A DNA stretch of 64,000 nt from Acidobacteriota bacterium (GTDB taxonomy: Bacteria; Acidobacteriota; Terriglobia; Acidiferrales; UBA7541). Position numbers and translations under genes: made by a program. The notes under the pieces were generated by a model. That model was not told the DNA's origin. It made no database searches and worked only from the letters and a program-made list of their open reading frames with translations. The stretch covers positions 1 to 64,000 of the forward strand of contig JABCZG010000016.1 in assembly GCA_013289835.1 (NCBI GenBank). Reading direction: 5' to 3'. Of the stretch, positions 6,555 through 16,920 are shown piece after piece (position 1 is the first letter of the stretch; each line of letters opens with the position of its first letter).

Positions 6555-8009
6555 ATGAAGCTCCTGCGCAAACTCGCGATCGTGGTGCTGGCGGCTATCG
6601 CCACATTCTGCTGCTGGCTCACAGCTACTGGGGCCACCGACCCACCTGCGGATGACTCCACCATCTCCTCCGCGATCTGCCCCATCGTCTATCCCGTGGA
6701 CCAAACCCCCACCGCGCGAGGCTACCGCTACGTCTTCTTCGGCAACGCCTTCTTTATCAACAAGCAGGGCTACCTGCTGACCGCCGCGCACGTTCTGAGC
6801 TCCTTCCGCAACGGCGGCGGACAGCCTCACATCCTGGTAGATCGCCCCATGGCGCCGCCCCAATTGCTCCCAGCGGAAGTCGTAGCGGTGGACTGGGAAC
6901 ACGACGTAGCCGTCCTGCGCGCCACGCCCAATCCCTTCGAGGGAAGATTTAAGGTCTCGTATCTGCCGCTCACCGCCGGGCAGCTGCTCCCGGGAAAGTC
7001 CGTGCTGGCCGTGGCCTTGCGCCCCGTCAAGATCCAGAACCCGCACACCTACGAGCTGCCCGCCAAAGAAAGCTTCGCCGCGCGCGTCCTGAACTACCAA
7101 TTCACGCAAGAGGAAAAAGGCGCCGGCGATACGGAATTATTTCTGTTCAGCCACGAAGTGCTCCTCGGCCAGAGCGGCGCTCCCGTCGTCTCCGCCGATT
7201 CGCACGAAGTAGTGGGCCTGGTGGACGGCCGCTGGCTCCATCCCGGCGAGGCAAGCACAGCCGACGAGCCAATGACGGCGACCCTGGGCGCAGCCGTGCG
7301 CATTCATTACGCGCTAGCACTGCTTCAGGAAAAAGGAATCGCCTGGCAGACCGCAGCGGGAGCCGCGCCGTCGTCGCAAGACGCAGCCGCGCAACCAAAA
7401 AATTCAGCCGTCCCTGTTCCACTTTCCCTGGTCGCCTCGCCATTCCCCTCGCAATCGCTTTCCGGAGGCGAAGTTCTGCTCGACGCCCTGGTGAACGCCA
7501 GCGGCAAGCTCGAAGACATCAAAGTGGTGAAGGGCGAAAGTCCCTTCCGCGAAAAAGCCCTCAGCGCCATGCGCACCTGGACGTTTCTTCCCGCCCGCGC
7601 CGACGGAAAAGCAGTGGAAGCACGCATTGGCGTCACATTCCAATTCCCGCAAACGTTCCTCGCGGCGTCGTCGAAGCGCGCGCGCGAGTACGGCGAGCCA
7701 TCAGCGAACCCACTGGATCACGGGCCGCAACCAGTGGCCACTGTCGAGCCGGACTCTTTGCCGAGCAGCGCCGGCGAAGGCAGCGTGATTTTATTCGACG
7801 TCGTGGATAAGCAAGGCCAGATTACATCCACGAGCGAAGTGTACGGTCTGCAATCGCTCACCACTGCAGCCGAAGCCGCCGTGCATCAATGGCGTTTCGC
7901 ACCAGGAAAGCAGGCCGGGACAGACGCGGACTCAGCCGCCGTCGCCGTTTTCATCTTCCGCCGTTCAGTTGTAGCCGAAGGTGTAGCGTCCGCGAAGAAA
8001 TCGAAGTGA
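6555..8009 (+). CDS. Secreted trypsin-like serine protease with C-terminal TonB-type domains
   Basis: A 484-residue protein starting at ATG 6555, chosen because aaggagg lies 20 bp upstream and a signal peptide follows (KLLRKLAIVVLAAIATFCCW). The chymotrypsin-fold triad is visible: H79 in LTAAHV, D117 in EHDVAVL, S207 in GQSGAP. After a linker, residues about 300-360 match a TonB C-terminal domain (GEVLLDALVNASGKLEDIKV ... AMRTWTFLPA), and a weaker second copy is near the C-terminus (AAVHQWRFAPGK). It should act in the periplasm. The fusion of protease and TonB-like domains is unusual; the domain may serve as a generic binding module. The frame is open upstream but only through repeats. Confidence 0.85.
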   Translation: MKLLRKLAIVVLAAIATFCCWLTATGATDPPADDSTISSAICPIVYPVDQTPTARGYRYVFFGNAFFINKQGYLLTAAHVLSSFRNGGGQPHILVDRPMAPPQLLPAEVVAVDWEHDVAVLRATPNPFEGRFKVSYLPLTAGQLLPGKSVLAVALRPVKIQNPHTYELPAKESFAARVLNYQFTQEEKGAGDTELFLFSHEVLLGQSGAPVVSADSHEVVGLVDGRWLHPGEASTADEPMTATLGAAVRIHYALALLQEKGIAWQTAAGAAPSSQDAAAQPKNSAVPVPLSLVASPFPSQSLSGGEVLLDALVNASGKLEDIKVVKGESPFREKALSAMRTWTFLPARADGKAVEARIGVTFQFPQTFLAASSKRAREYGEPSANPLDHGPQPVATVEPDSLPSSAGEGSVILFDVVDKQGQITSTSEVYGLQSLTTAAEAAVHQWRFAPGKQAGTDADSAAVAVFIFRRSVVAEGVASAKKSK

Positions 8010-8083
8010 CGCAGCAGGCTTATTTTGTGGAACGCTCTGGCGTGAAGTGACGTGATATTTGCAGTTCGTAGTTAGGAGACGAA

Positions 8084-9139
8084 TCAGAACAAACGCGGCT
8101 GCCGCTTCGGCAATTCGCGCCCAAAATATTCGTAAGCGCGCGGAGTCGCCACGCGCCCGCGCTGGGTGCGGTCAATCATTCCGATTTGCATGAGGTACGG
8201 CTCGTACATTTCTTCGATCGCGTCCTCCTCTTCGGAGAGCGCCGCCGCAAGCGTGCCAAGCCCAACCGGGCCGCCCGCATATTTATCGAGGAGCGCAATC
8301 ATCAGATTGCGATCGACTTCATCGAGGCCGTGGTCGTCCACGCCCAGCATTTGCAGCGCTTCCTGGGCCACGGCGCGAGTGATGCGGCCGTCCGCACGCA
8401 CCTCCGCAAAATCGCGCGAGCGCCGCAGCAAACGATTCGCGATCCGCGGCGTTCCTCTGCACCGCCGCGCGATTTCTTCCGCGCCGCCTTCGTCCATCTG
8501 GATGTTCAGGATTTTGGCGGAGCGGTGAATGATAATCAGCAAATCTTCCGGCTCGTAAAAATCAAGCCGGTGGACGATGCCAAAACGCGAGCGCAGCGGC
8601 GCGGTGATCAATCCCGCGCGCGTAGTCGCGCCAATCAAAGTAAAGTGCCCCAGCTGGAACGGATGAATGCGCGCCCCCGGCCCCTGCCCGATAATCAGGT
8701 CCACGCGAAAATCCTCCATCGCGGGATACAGAACTTCTTCGACTGCGGGCTGCAGCCGGTGAATTTCGTCGAGAAAAAAAACTTCTTTTTTCTCGAGCGA
8801 AGTCAAAATTGCAGTCAAATCACCTTTGCGTTCCAGCAGCGGTCCCGCGCTGGTCTTGATCGGAACGTTTAATTCGTTCGCAATAATTTGCGCGAGCGTG
8901 GTTTTTCCCAGTCCAGGCGGGCCATATAAAAGCACATGGTCCAGCGCCTCGTCTCTGCTGCGCGCCGCGTCAATCGCGATTTGGATATTTTCCTTGACGC
9001 GTTTTTGCCCGATGTATTCGTCCAGGCGTTTCGGCCGCACACTGACTTCTATGCGCGCGTCTTCGTCAAACGTCTGCCCGGAGACGATCCGCTCCGGCTG
9101 CCGTTGCTGCATCATCCGTTTTGCTGTTGCGTCAGCCAT
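8084..9139 (-). CDS. ruvB: Holliday junction branch-migration ATPase RuvB
   Basis: A 351-residue protein of standard RuvB length. It shows the [11 protein letters not shown] start, Walker [10 protein letters not shown], Walker B FFLDEIHR, sensor/loop GATTRAGLI and arginine finger PLRSRFG, then the C-terminal winged helix (YEYFGRELP). RuvB hexamers, loaded by RuvA, pump DNA through Holliday junctions during recombination repair. It starts 3 bp after the ruvA stop, so the two are an operon. RuvC is not next to them. Confidence 0.98.
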   Translation of the reverse strand: MADATAKRMMQQRQPERIVSGQTFDEDARIEVSVRPKRLDEYIGQKRVKENIQIAIDAARSRDEALDHVLLYGPPGLGKTTLAQIIANELNVPIKTSAGPLLERKGDLTAILTSLEKKEVFFLDEIHRLQPAVEEVLYPAMEDFRVDLIIGQGPGARIHPFQLGHFTLIGATTRAGLITAPLRSRFGIVHRLDFYEPEDLLIIIHRSAKILNIQMDEGGAEEIARRCRGTPRIANRLLRRSRDFAEVRADGRITRAVAQEALQMLGVDDHGLDEVDRNLMIALLDKYAGGPVGLGTLAAALSEEEDAIEEMYEPYLMQIGMIDRTQRGRVATPRAYEYFGRELPKRQPRLF

Positions 9140-9142
9140 TGT

Positions 9143-9763
9143 TTATGCCGATCTGGCCGCGCGGCCTTTAGGCGCGCTCAAGGAATGCAAAGCGCCGCGC
9201 AATACTTTTTCAAAATTACCCAAGCCCGTTTCGCGTTTTGCTTCTCCGACGGCGCTTTCGGCGGCGCGCGCGTCGTATCCTAAATTTATGAGCGCGGAAA
9301 TCACGTCGGCTTCGATGCCAGCGGGCGAGGACGCCGCGGGTTTTTCGGATTCCACCGCGACGGTTTCCAACTTGTCTTTCAGTTCGACTACCATGCGCTC
9401 GGCCGTTTTCCTGCCGACGCCGGGAATTCTCGTCAAGCGAGCCAAATCGCTTCCGCGAATCGCGGGCACCAATTCCTCGACACTCATTCCGCTCAAGATT
9501 TTCAGCGCGAGGGTTGGGCCGACGCCGGAAGCCGACAGCAGCATTTCGAAAAAATGTTTTTCGCGAGAGGAAACAAAACCGTAAAGCGCGAGCGCGTCTT
9601 CGCGAACGTGCGTATGAATCAGAAGGGTGACTTCGGTGTGAAGCTCGCCAAGCGCCGCATAAGTGGAAAGGGGGACTTGCACGACGTATCCTACGCCGCC
9701 GACATCCACGAGCACTTGGTTCGGTCTTTTTTCGGCGAGCCGTCCGCGAAGCTGGCCAATCAT
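9143..9763 (-). CDS. ruvA: Holliday junction DNA-binding protein RuvA
   Basis: A 206-residue protein with the OB-fold start (MIGQLRGRLAEKRPNQVLVD), helix-hairpin-helix motifs in the middle (SGVGPTLALKIL and IPGVGRKTAERMVVELKDK) and a C-terminal three-helix domain (VISALINLGYDARAAESAV) that contacts RuvB. Tetramers clamp the four-way junction. It is first in the ruvA-ruvB pair; 183 bp separate it from the aldolase upstream. Confidence 0.97.
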   Translation of the reverse strand: MIGQLRGRLAEKRPNQVLVDVGGVGYVVQVPLSTYAALGELHTEVTLLIHTHVREDALALYGFVSSREKHFFEMLLSASGVGPTLALKILSGMSVEELVPAIRGSDLARLTRIPGVGRKTAERMVVELKDKLETVAVESEKPAASSPAGIEADVISALINLGYDARAAESAVGEAKRETGLGNFEKVLRGALHSLSAPKGRAARSA

Positions 9764-9946
9764 CGTTCGCCAGTATTGCCGCTTTTCCTTCGCCCGTCAA
9801 CGCGCCAGTAGAGATTGGGCGGCGGAAGGATGACCAGGACCTGTTCAGGAGAGAGAGATTATCACGCGGACTCTCCAATTCGAACGCGCTAGCGGTGAGC
9901 GAGAGTAGCCGAGAAAATCAAAACCGGACGGCCAATGTGGCCGAGA

Positions 9947-10756
9947 TTAACGGCGGTTGCGGTCTTTGCGGACGGCTTCGTCGATCAGGGCGTCCAATTC
10001 ACTGCGCGTCAGCTTGACGTCGTCGTCGGTGGTTTCTCCGCCATCGCTGGTGATGGGCAATTCCGCGCCGCCACCGGGCGGGGGAGAAACGAAGTAACGC
10101 GGCCGCGCAGCCATCAGCTTGGCGACTTCCCGGCCGGAGAGCAGAACCGGCTCGCCTGCAAGCTCCGCAGCAAGGGTAATCTTCGCGCTGTGCTCGATGG
10201 TCTCCATTCGAAAGAAGGCGGTGAGCAGGTCCGGTCCGCAAGTGACTGCGCCATGATTCGCCAGTAGTAGCGCATCGTAGTGCGGAACAAATGGCTCGAG
10301 GGACGCACTCAGCTCCGGGGTTCCCGGCGTCGCGTACTGCACCAAGGGAATCTGGCCGAGTCCCACGATGACTTCTGGAAGCAGCGCTTGATTCAAAGAG
10401 CGACCGGCCACCGCAAATCCGGTGGCTGTCGGCGGGTGCGCGTGGCACACGGCCTGCACGTCCGGCCGCATCCTGTAAAACAACAGGTGCATGTCCAACT
10501 CGGAGGAGACTTTACGATCTCCCGCGAGCTGCCGCCCATTCGAATCTGTGACAACCAGATCCCCGGGATCCAGAATGCCCTTGTTCATACAGGTGGGGGT
10601 GGTAAGAATGCGGCCGTCCTCGAGCCGGACGGAGAGATTGCCTTCGCAAGCGACGATGAATCCGCGCTCATACATCCAGCGGCCGGCGATGCAGATGTCG
10701 CGGCGATGCTGTTCTTCGCTTTTCGAATGGCCTGATGAGAGTGAGTCCGGAATCAC
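9947..10756 (-). CDS. Class II aldolase (L-fuculose-phosphate-aldolase-like)
   Basis: A 269-residue protein with the class II aldolase/adducin fold. Compared with E. coli FucA (E73, H92, H94, H155), E86 (VSSELDMH), H105 and H107 (CHAHPP) and H168 (LANHGA) are all shifted by exactly 13, so the catalytic Glu and the three zinc His are present. The reaction is likely retro-aldol cleavage of a phosphorylated sugar to DHAP or a related decarboxylation; the substrate is not clear. An acidic tail of about 60 residues after the domain (GGGAELPITSDGGETTDDD) is extra. Confidence 0.85.
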   Translation of the reverse strand: MIPDSLSSGHSKSEEQHRRDICIAGRWMYERGFIVACEGNLSVRLEDGRILTTPTCMNKGILDPGDLVVTDSNGRQLAGDRKVSSELDMHLLFYRMRPDVQAVCHAHPPTATGFAVAGRSLNQALLPEVIVGLGQIPLVQYATPGTPELSASLEPFVPHYDALLLANHGAVTCGPDLLTAFFRMETIEHSAKITLAAELAGEPVLLSGREVAKLMAARPRYFVSPPPGGGAELPITSDGGETTDDDVKLTRSELDALIDEAVRKDRNRR

Positions 10757-11264
10757 GGGCGGACTCCTTCCTGGCTCAGAATGTTTTTTCGAGCCGTTCA
10801 GTTTGAACTGACCTGGGCAGCATCCGTAGCGGAGTTACGGAGCGCTTTCTGCCGATCCCCAATACCGCGGCAGGAGCGCAAAAGAAACTAATACAAGTTG
10901 GCCGCAAAAGCTACTGCCATTCCAAATTTCCTCTGAGGACTAGACATGGCGCAGTAAAATGCCGTCTTTGACGGGGGCGGGAGGTTCATTGCCGCATGCA
11001 AACATGAGAAATCAGCGACGGAAGGCTGCCTTATCCGTTTTTCGTATTGTCCAAAACAGGACACAGTAGTTCATAAATCAAGTAACTGCTTCTTACCGGC
11101 CTGTTCTTTTCCCGGACCAGCCCCGGGCTTAAGCGGCCGGGGTCACAGATTTCTTGACACCTGACAATCTGTCTAAGTACCATCGCCGCGTTCGAATGAG
11201 CGACCCTCAGCCGAGCGCCGAACGACCGCCCCTCGATCAAACCAGAATCTGCTGGAGAGCCCCC
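10757..11264. other. 508-bp intergenic region, no gene seen
   Basis: Divergent spacer between the aldolase and pullulanase genes, so it should hold both promoters. A TTGACA hexamer is at 11154-11159, about 105 bp before the pullulanase ATG, without a clear -10 at the usual distance. Small ORFs here lack ribosome sites. Confidence 0.5.
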
Positions 11265-14200
11265 ATGAAATTCCGATTTACCTCACCGCGCGTCCTGTGC
11301 AGGATTGGGACCTGCGCCTTCCTGCTGCTTTGTATTTTTGCATCAGCCGGGACTTGTGCTGCGTCCGATCCTCCAATTCCCTCCGGAAGCATTCGCATTC
11401 ACTACTTTCGGCCGGACGGCAACTATGGCGGCTGGACGGTCTATGCGTTTGATAACACCACGGAGAATACCGGCAACTATGGCGGCGGCCCCGTTCAAGT
11501 AACTGGCACCGACAGCTTCGGCGCGTATTTTGACGTCGGAGCGACCACGGGCGCGCAAGAAGTTGGCATCATAATTCACAATCCAACGGCGCCGGGCGGA
11601 GATCAGAAGGACACACCCAACAATTTGTTTGTCGATCCCGCCACCCAAGGCATTGAGTTCTGGGCGTACTCCGGGATAGCAAAGCTATACACAACCGCGC
11701 CCAGCTTGACCAATCCCACCGCGCTGCTCCCGGGATACGTCCGCGTTCACTACCACCGAGTGGACGGCAACTATAGCGGCTGGACGATCTATGCCTTCTT
11801 TGACACGACGGAGTACACAGGCGACTACAATAGCGGGCTCGTGCCTCCAACGAATTCGGACGCGTTTGGTGTGTATTTTGACGTGGCGGTTGCCACGAAT
11901 TCGCAGAATCTTGGGCTGATCATTCACAACCCCTCTGCGCCTGGCGGGGACCAGAAGGACCCGGGACCGAACGAGTTTGTAGATCCGTCCACGGAAGGCT
12001 TCGAGTATTGGGGCTACACCGGGATCGGCAAGCTGTACAAGAGTCAGCCCAGTCTGACCAATCCCACGGCGCTGTTGCCCGGTTACGCTCGCATTCACTA
12101 CTTCCGGCCCGATGGAGACTACGCGAACTGGACGGTCTACGCCTTCGATGACACCGCGGAATATACCGGCGACTTCAACGACGGGCTGACGGGAGTGACC
12201 AGCACGGACTCCTACGGGGTGTACTTCGATATCAGCTTGATTCCCAATGCCCAGAACCTGGGATTCATCATCCACAATATCTCCACGGGCGTTAAAGATC
12301 CGGGGCCGAACATGTTTCTGAACGTCGGCACCTCCAGCCAGGCCTGGGCGATTTCAGGAAACGCGACGGTTTTCACCTCAACGCCGACCCCGGCGCAGAT
12401 ACTGGCGAGCCTGCTTAACGTGGAGCAGGCTTACTGGCTCGATCGCCAGCGAGTGGCCATTCAGCCGCAGTTCGCGCAGAGCGGCGATACTTATGCAATC
12501 AGCTCCAGCCTGACCGGCGGCCTGTCTGTGACCACCACTGGCATTACGGGAGGGGCCAATATTCCGCTCACGGTTGGCGGAAGCCTGACTGCGGATGAGT
12601 TGCTCCGTTACCCACAATTGAAGGGTTACGCTGTCCTCCAACTGCCGCCAGATACGCGAGTTTCGACCTTGCAGACGGCTCTCGAGGGACAACTCGCCTT
12701 TTCAGCGATTGATTCGACAGGAACGTTAAAGTACGCCACAGGCATTCAGTTCGCGGGCGTTCTGGATGATCTCTTCTACTATCCGGGCAAACTGGGGGTC
12801 GTCTTTCGCCATGAAGAGGGCGATTGGCACGACTGGGCCGACGACGAGAACTGCGCCGTGAAGCTGAAGCTATGGGCGCCCACGGCGCAGAGTGTTTCTG
12901 CGCAGATCTTCGATCACGAATTCGATACGGCGCCTTCCACCGTTGTACCGATGCACGAACACAATGGCGTGTGGGTAGCGGATGGGGATTCCAGTTGGAA
13001 AGACAAATACTACCTGTATAGCGTGCAAGTCTGGGTGCCAGCTGACTCTGCCGTGGACACGAATGTCACTTCTGATCCCTATTCGATCGACATTGCCTTG
13101 AACGGAATCAAGAGCAGGATCACCGATCTCGACTCCGATGAAACGAAGCCCGCAGGCTGGGACGAAGACAGTTCACCTCCGCTGAGAAGTTTCAGCGACA
13201 TGAGCCTATATGAGCTGCATATCCGCGACTTCAGCGTGAATGATCTGACAGTTCCAGCGGCTCATCGCGGCCTGTACGAAGCTTTTGACGACCAGAACTC
13301 GGATGGAATGAGGCATCTTCGCTCTCTGGCCAAGAGCGGGCTCAAAGCGGTGCATGTCCTGCCTTCCTTCCACTTTGCCAGCGTGAATGAAGACAAATCC
13401 AAATGGATCATTCCCACCGGCCTGGCACAATTCCCACCGGACGGCCAGCAGCAACAGGCAGCCGTCGCCGCTAGCCAAACCAGTCCTGCTTATAACTGGG
13501 GCTACGATCCGGTGCACTACATGACGCCGGAGGGAAGCTACTCGGTAAATCCCGATGACCGTGTGCGCGAATACCGGGTAATGGTGAATGGGCTGCACAA
13601 GGCGGGGCTGCGCGTGGTACAGGATGTGGTTTTCAACCATACCAACGCCAGCGGCGAAGGTCCCAACTCGAATCTCGACGAGGTGGTGCCAAATTACTAT
13701 CACCGTCTCGATACGAATGGAAACCTCGAGACAGCCTCGTGCTGCCCGGATACCGCCAGCGAACATAAGATGATGGAAAAGCTGATCATCGACACCCTCT
13801 TGCTCAACGCGCGGAAATATAAGATCGATGGCTTCCGCTTCGACATCCTGAGTTTCATGTTCACGTACAACGTGCAGGACATTCAGACGGCCCTGCAGTC
13901 ACTTACCCTGGAGAAGGACGGCGTGGACGGATCCAAGATCTATTTGTATGGAGAAGGCTTTAACTTTGGAGACACCGCGAACAATCAGATAGGACCCAAC
14001 GCCTCGCAGATCAATCTTTACGGCTTTGGCGTTGGCACTTTCAACGACCGCATCCGCGACGGCATACATGGCGGCAGCCCATTCACCGATGAACGGGTGC
14101 AGGGCTTTGTCACGGGGCTCTTCACCGACTCAAGCGACTTCACCAATGGCAGCCTTTCTTCGGATCAGCAGAAGGCCCAATTGTTCCAGTACTCTGACTG

Positions 14201-15065
14201 GATCGATGTAGGACTCACAGGAAATCTGCGCGACTACACGTTTACGGATAGCGCCGGGACAACCGTTACCGGAGCTCAAGTAAATTACAACGGGCAGCCG
14301 ACCGGGTATACCAAGAGTCCCATCGAGGCCATCAACTATGCCTCTGTTCACGACAACCAGGACCTTTTCGACCAGGTGCAGTTGAAATCGAGCTTCAGCG
14401 ACAGCGTCGCCACTCGTGCCCGGCGGCACATCATGGGCATGAGCCTGGTAACGCTGGGCCAAGGCATCCCATTCTTCCAGGGCGGCGATGATTTGCTGCG
14501 CTCCAAGGACATGGATCAAAACAGTTATAACTCCGGGGACTGGTTCAACAAGATCGACTGGAGCGGGCAGACGGCCAACTGGGGCATCGGCCTGCCTATT
14601 GCGAGCCAAAACGAAGGCCAGTGGCCAATCATGACGCCGTTGCTGAGCAACCCGACCTATACGCCGCTTCCAGCAAACATCACCTACAGTAAAGCGGCGT
14701 TTCGCGAACTGCTGAAAATCCGCTACAGTTCAGACCTGTTCCGAATGGCAACATTCGAGGAAATACAACAGAACCTCACCTTTCTGAACACCGGACCGGA
14801 CCAGGCGCCGGGGCTGATTGTCATGAAGCTCGACGCCAATGGCGGGGACTACGGGGCCTACAAGCACATTGTAGTGGTCTTCAACGCCACCAATGCGCCC
14901 GTGACTTTCACCGACAGCCGGCTACAGGGGTTGCTGTTGCATTTGCACCCCGTGCAGAAAAACGCAAGCGATCCGGCAACGAGACAGTCTACGTTCAATT
15001 CCCAGTTGGGAACAGCCACGGTCCCCGCGCTTACCACTGCGGTCTTTGTGGCCGAAACCGAATAG
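11265..15065 (+). CDS. pulA: Secreted pullulanase-type alpha-1,6-glucosidase with three PUD/CBM41 modules
   Basis: 1266 residues from ATG 11265, chosen for its ggagag site and the signal peptide that follows (CRIGTCAFLLLCIFASAGTC). Three PUD (CBM41-like) starch-binding repeats start near residues 40, 156 and 272, with a period of 116 (IRIHYFRPDGNYGGWTVYAF type). A GH13 pullulanase catalytic part follows: YELHIRDFS, GYDPVHYMTPEGSYS, VVFNHT, nucleophile D860 in GFRFDI, acid/base E897 in YGEGFN and D1030 in SVHDNQD. It should cleave alpha-1,6 branches of pullulan or glycogen outside the cell. It stands alone; no transporter is adjacent. Confidence 0.93.
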   Translation: MKFRFTSPRVLCRIGTCAFLLLCIFASAGTCAASDPPIPSGSIRIHYFRPDGNYGGWTVYAFDNTTENTGNYGGGPVQVTGTDSFGAYFDVGATTGAQEVGIIIHNPTAPGGDQKDTPNNLFVDPATQGIEFWAYSGIAKLYTTAPSLTNPTALLPGYVRVHYHRVDGNYSGWTIYAFFDTTEYTGDYNSGLVPPTNSDAFGVYFDVAVATNSQNLGLIIHNPSAPGGDQKDPGPNEFVDPSTEGFEYWGYTGIGKLYKSQPSLTNPTALLPGYARIHYFRPDGDYANWTVYAFDDTAEYTGDFNDGLTGVTSTDSYGVYFDISLIPNAQNLGFIIHNISTGVKDPGPNMFLNVGTSSQAWAISGNATVFTSTPTPAQILASLLNVEQAYWLDRQRVAIQPQFAQSGDTYAISSSLTGGLSVTTTGITGGANIPLTVGGSLTADELLRYPQLKGYAVLQLPPDTRVSTLQTALEGQLAFSAIDSTGTLKYATGIQFAGVLDDLFYYPGKLGVVFRHEEGDWHDWADDENCAVKLKLWAPTAQSVSAQIFDHEFDTAPSTVVPMHEHNGVWVADGDSSWKDKYYLYSVQVWVPADSAVDTNVTSDPYSIDIALNGIKSRITDLDSDETKPAGWDEDSSPPLRSFSDMSLYELHIRDFSVNDLTVPAAHRGLYEAFDDQNSDGMRHLRSLAKSGLKAVHVLPSFHFASVNEDKSKWIIPTGLAQFPPDGQQQQAAVAASQTSPAYNWGYDPVHYMTPEGSYSVNPDDRVREYRVMVNGLHKAGLRVVQDVVFNHTNASGEGPNSNLDEVVPNYYHRLDTNGNLETASCCPDTASEHKMMEKLIIDTLLLNARKYKIDGFRFDILSFMFTYNVQDIQTALQSLTLEKDGVDGSKIYLYGEGFNFGDTANNQIGPNASQINLYGFGVGTFNDRIRDGIHGGSPFTDERVQGFVTGLFTDSSDFTNGSLSSDQQKAQLFQYSDWIDVGLTGNLRDYTFTDSAGTTVTGAQVNYNGQPTGYTKSPIEAINYASVHDNQDLFDQVQLKSSFSDSVATRARRHIMGMSLVTLGQGIPFFQGGDDLLRSKDMDQNSYNSGDWFNKIDWSGQTANWGIGLPIASQNEGQWPIMTPLLSNPTYTPLPANITYSKAAFRELLKIRYSSDLFRMATFEEIQQNLTFLNTGPDQAPGLIVMKLDANGGDYGAYKHIVVVFNATNAPVTFTDSRLQGLLLHLHPVQKNASDPATRQSTFNSQLGTATVPALTTAVFVAETE

Positions 15066-15122
15066 GCAATTCGCTGCCCAAAAGAAACGCGTCTGAAAGC
15101 TGGCCCGCTACCAGGTCAGGTT

Positions 15123-16394
15123 TCAGGCGTAGATGCCGCGCAGCTTCAGGGCACGGGCCACACGGTCGATGGCCAGCATGTAGGCGGCGATGCGGTTATT
15201 TACTTTGTGCAGTTCCGCGAAACGAACGACCTGGTCGAAGGCGTTTTCCATAACATCGAGCAGGCGCTCGTTGACTTCGCTTTCGCGCCAGAAAAAGCCC
15301 TGGCGGTCCTGGACCCATTCGAAGTAGCTGACGGTGACGCCGCCGGCATTGCCAAGAATGTCCGGGACGGTGAAGATGCCCTTGGCGTCAATGATGGCGT
15401 CGGCCTCCCAGGTGGTGGGGCCGTTGGCGCCTTCACAGAGAATTTTCGCTTGCACGGAATGGGCATTTTTCTCGGTGATTTGATTTTCGATGGCGGCGGG
15501 GATGGCGATCTCGCAGGGCTGGAAGAGGACGTCGCGCGCGGCCATCTTTGTTCCGCCGCCGGGAAAGTCCTGGAGCGATTTTTTCTGGGTGTAGACCCAG
15601 TCGATTACTTTGGGGACATCGAAGCCGTTTTCGTTGTAGAGCCCGCCGCCGATGTCCGCCAAACCGACGATCTTGTAGCCCGCCTGCTGCATCAACTCCG
15701 CGGCCAGCGAACCGACGTTGCCGAAACCCTGAATCACCACGCGGCATCCTTCTCGCTTGATGCCCATCTTGACGAGGGCTTTATTGCAGCAAATCATCAC
15801 GCCGCGGCCGGTGGCCTCGCGGCGGCCGGCGGAGCCGCCCAATTCGATGGGCTTGCCGGTGACGACGGCGGTGGTGGCCTGGCCGACGTGCATGGCGTAG
15901 GTGTCCATGACCCAAGCCATGGTCTGCTCGCCGGTGCCCACATCGGGGGCGGGAACATCGCGCTCGGGACCCAGCCAATTCGCGAGTTCCGCGGTATAGC
16001 GGCGAGTCATGCGTTCGAGCTCTCCGCGCGACATTTTCTGCGGGTTGCAAATGATTCCGCCTTTAGCGCCGCCAAACGGAATGTTCACGACCGCGCACTT
16101 CCAGGTCATCCAGGTTGCGAGCGCGCGTACTTCATCGAGCGATACATCGGGCGCGAAGCGGATGCCGCCCTTCCCGGGCCCGCGCACCGTGGAATGCAGC
16201 ACGCGATAGCCGGTGAAGACCTCCAGCGTTCCGTTGTCCATGCCGATGGGAATGTAGAGGGTGACCTCTTTGCTGGGATATTTCAGATACTTGTAGATGC
16301 CCTGTTCGAGTCCCAGTTTTTTCGCGGCCACTTCAAAACGCGCTTCGGCGTTTTGGTAGACATTCATCTCTTCCGGCATGGGGGTTTGCGACAT
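15123..16394 (-). CDS. gdhA: Glutamate dehydrogenase
   Basis: 423 residues from ATG 16394, preceded by a ggagag site; the frame is open further upstream but without signals. Motifs: RGPGKGGIRFAP, PFGGAKGGI with the catalytic lysine, PAPDVGTGEQTMAW with the catalytic aspartate, the Rossmann GFGNVGSLAA, and CEGANGPTT. Length and motifs fit the hexameric class shared by Firmicutes and archaea. It interconverts glutamate with 2-oxoglutarate and ammonium. It is convergent with pulA. Confidence 0.96.
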   Translation of the reverse strand: MSQTPMPEEMNVYQNAEARFEVAAKKLGLEQGIYKYLKYPSKEVTLYIPIGMDNGTLEVFTGYRVLHSTVRGPGKGGIRFAPDVSLDEVRALATWMTWKCAVVNIPFGGAKGGIICNPQKMSRGELERMTRRYTAELANWLGPERDVPAPDVGTGEQTMAWVMDTYAMHVGQATTAVVTGKPIELGGSAGRREATGRGVMICCNKALVKMGIKREGCRVVIQGFGNVGSLAAELMQQAGYKIVGLADIGGGLYNENGFDVPKVIDWVYTQKKSLQDFPGGGTKMAARDVLFQPCEIAIPAAIENQITEKNAHSVQAKILCEGANGPTTWEADAIIDAKGIFTVPDILGNAGGVTVSYFEWVQDRQGFFWRESEVNERLLDVMENAFDQVVRFAELHKVNNRIAAYMLAIDRVARALKLRGIYA

Positions 16395-16920
16395 ACGAAA
16401 CTCTCCTTCGCTGACGAATTCCAATTCCGCTGCTATTTCCTCACGATTGTGAGGCGCTTCTAATTTCTGTTTTGAGCAGGAGCGCTGACTTTTCCTGTCT
16501 GCCGCGCGGGAATTTCCCGCTGGCACAAAGAGCCTGCAACGAGCGGACAGCCTCGTTCGAATCTCCACACGTAAATCATCCTGTAGTCAAATTTACAGGC
16601 ACGCTTCGGGGGCCAAGGGAGGTGAACTTCGGCGGTCTACCCACCGCCAGACCTGCCAATTGGCCGGGCCGCCAGTATACGAACCAATCCCCATGTCCCG
16701 CAAGTTTGGGGGCCGATCTAGAGAGTAGGTCCGTATCCGATTACCCGACGCACCAGGAGACAGCAGAGTTGTGTCGCCACACTCCGCGTTGGGTTAACTA
16801 CATCGTTCGAGTTTCGCTCGACGTGATTGAGGCCGCTAGCCAACGTGTTATGTTGGAGATCCCTTCCAACCGATTCCTCTGCGAATTGATTACCTATTTT
16901 GGGGCACAGGAGAAACCCAC
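16395..16920. other. 526-bp intergenic region, no gene seen
   Basis: Divergent spacer between gdhA and the first response regulator. I see no RNA gene, terminator or repeat shared with other parts of the window. Confidence 0.4.

Noticed and set aside
10757..11264. TTGACA at 11154-11159 as the pullulanase promoter
   Set aside because: No acceptable -10 at 16-18 bp; kept only as a note on the region.
15207..16463. 418-codon open frame opposite gdhA
   Set aside because: Antisense shadow of a gene with strong third-position GC bias; no signals or recognised motifs.
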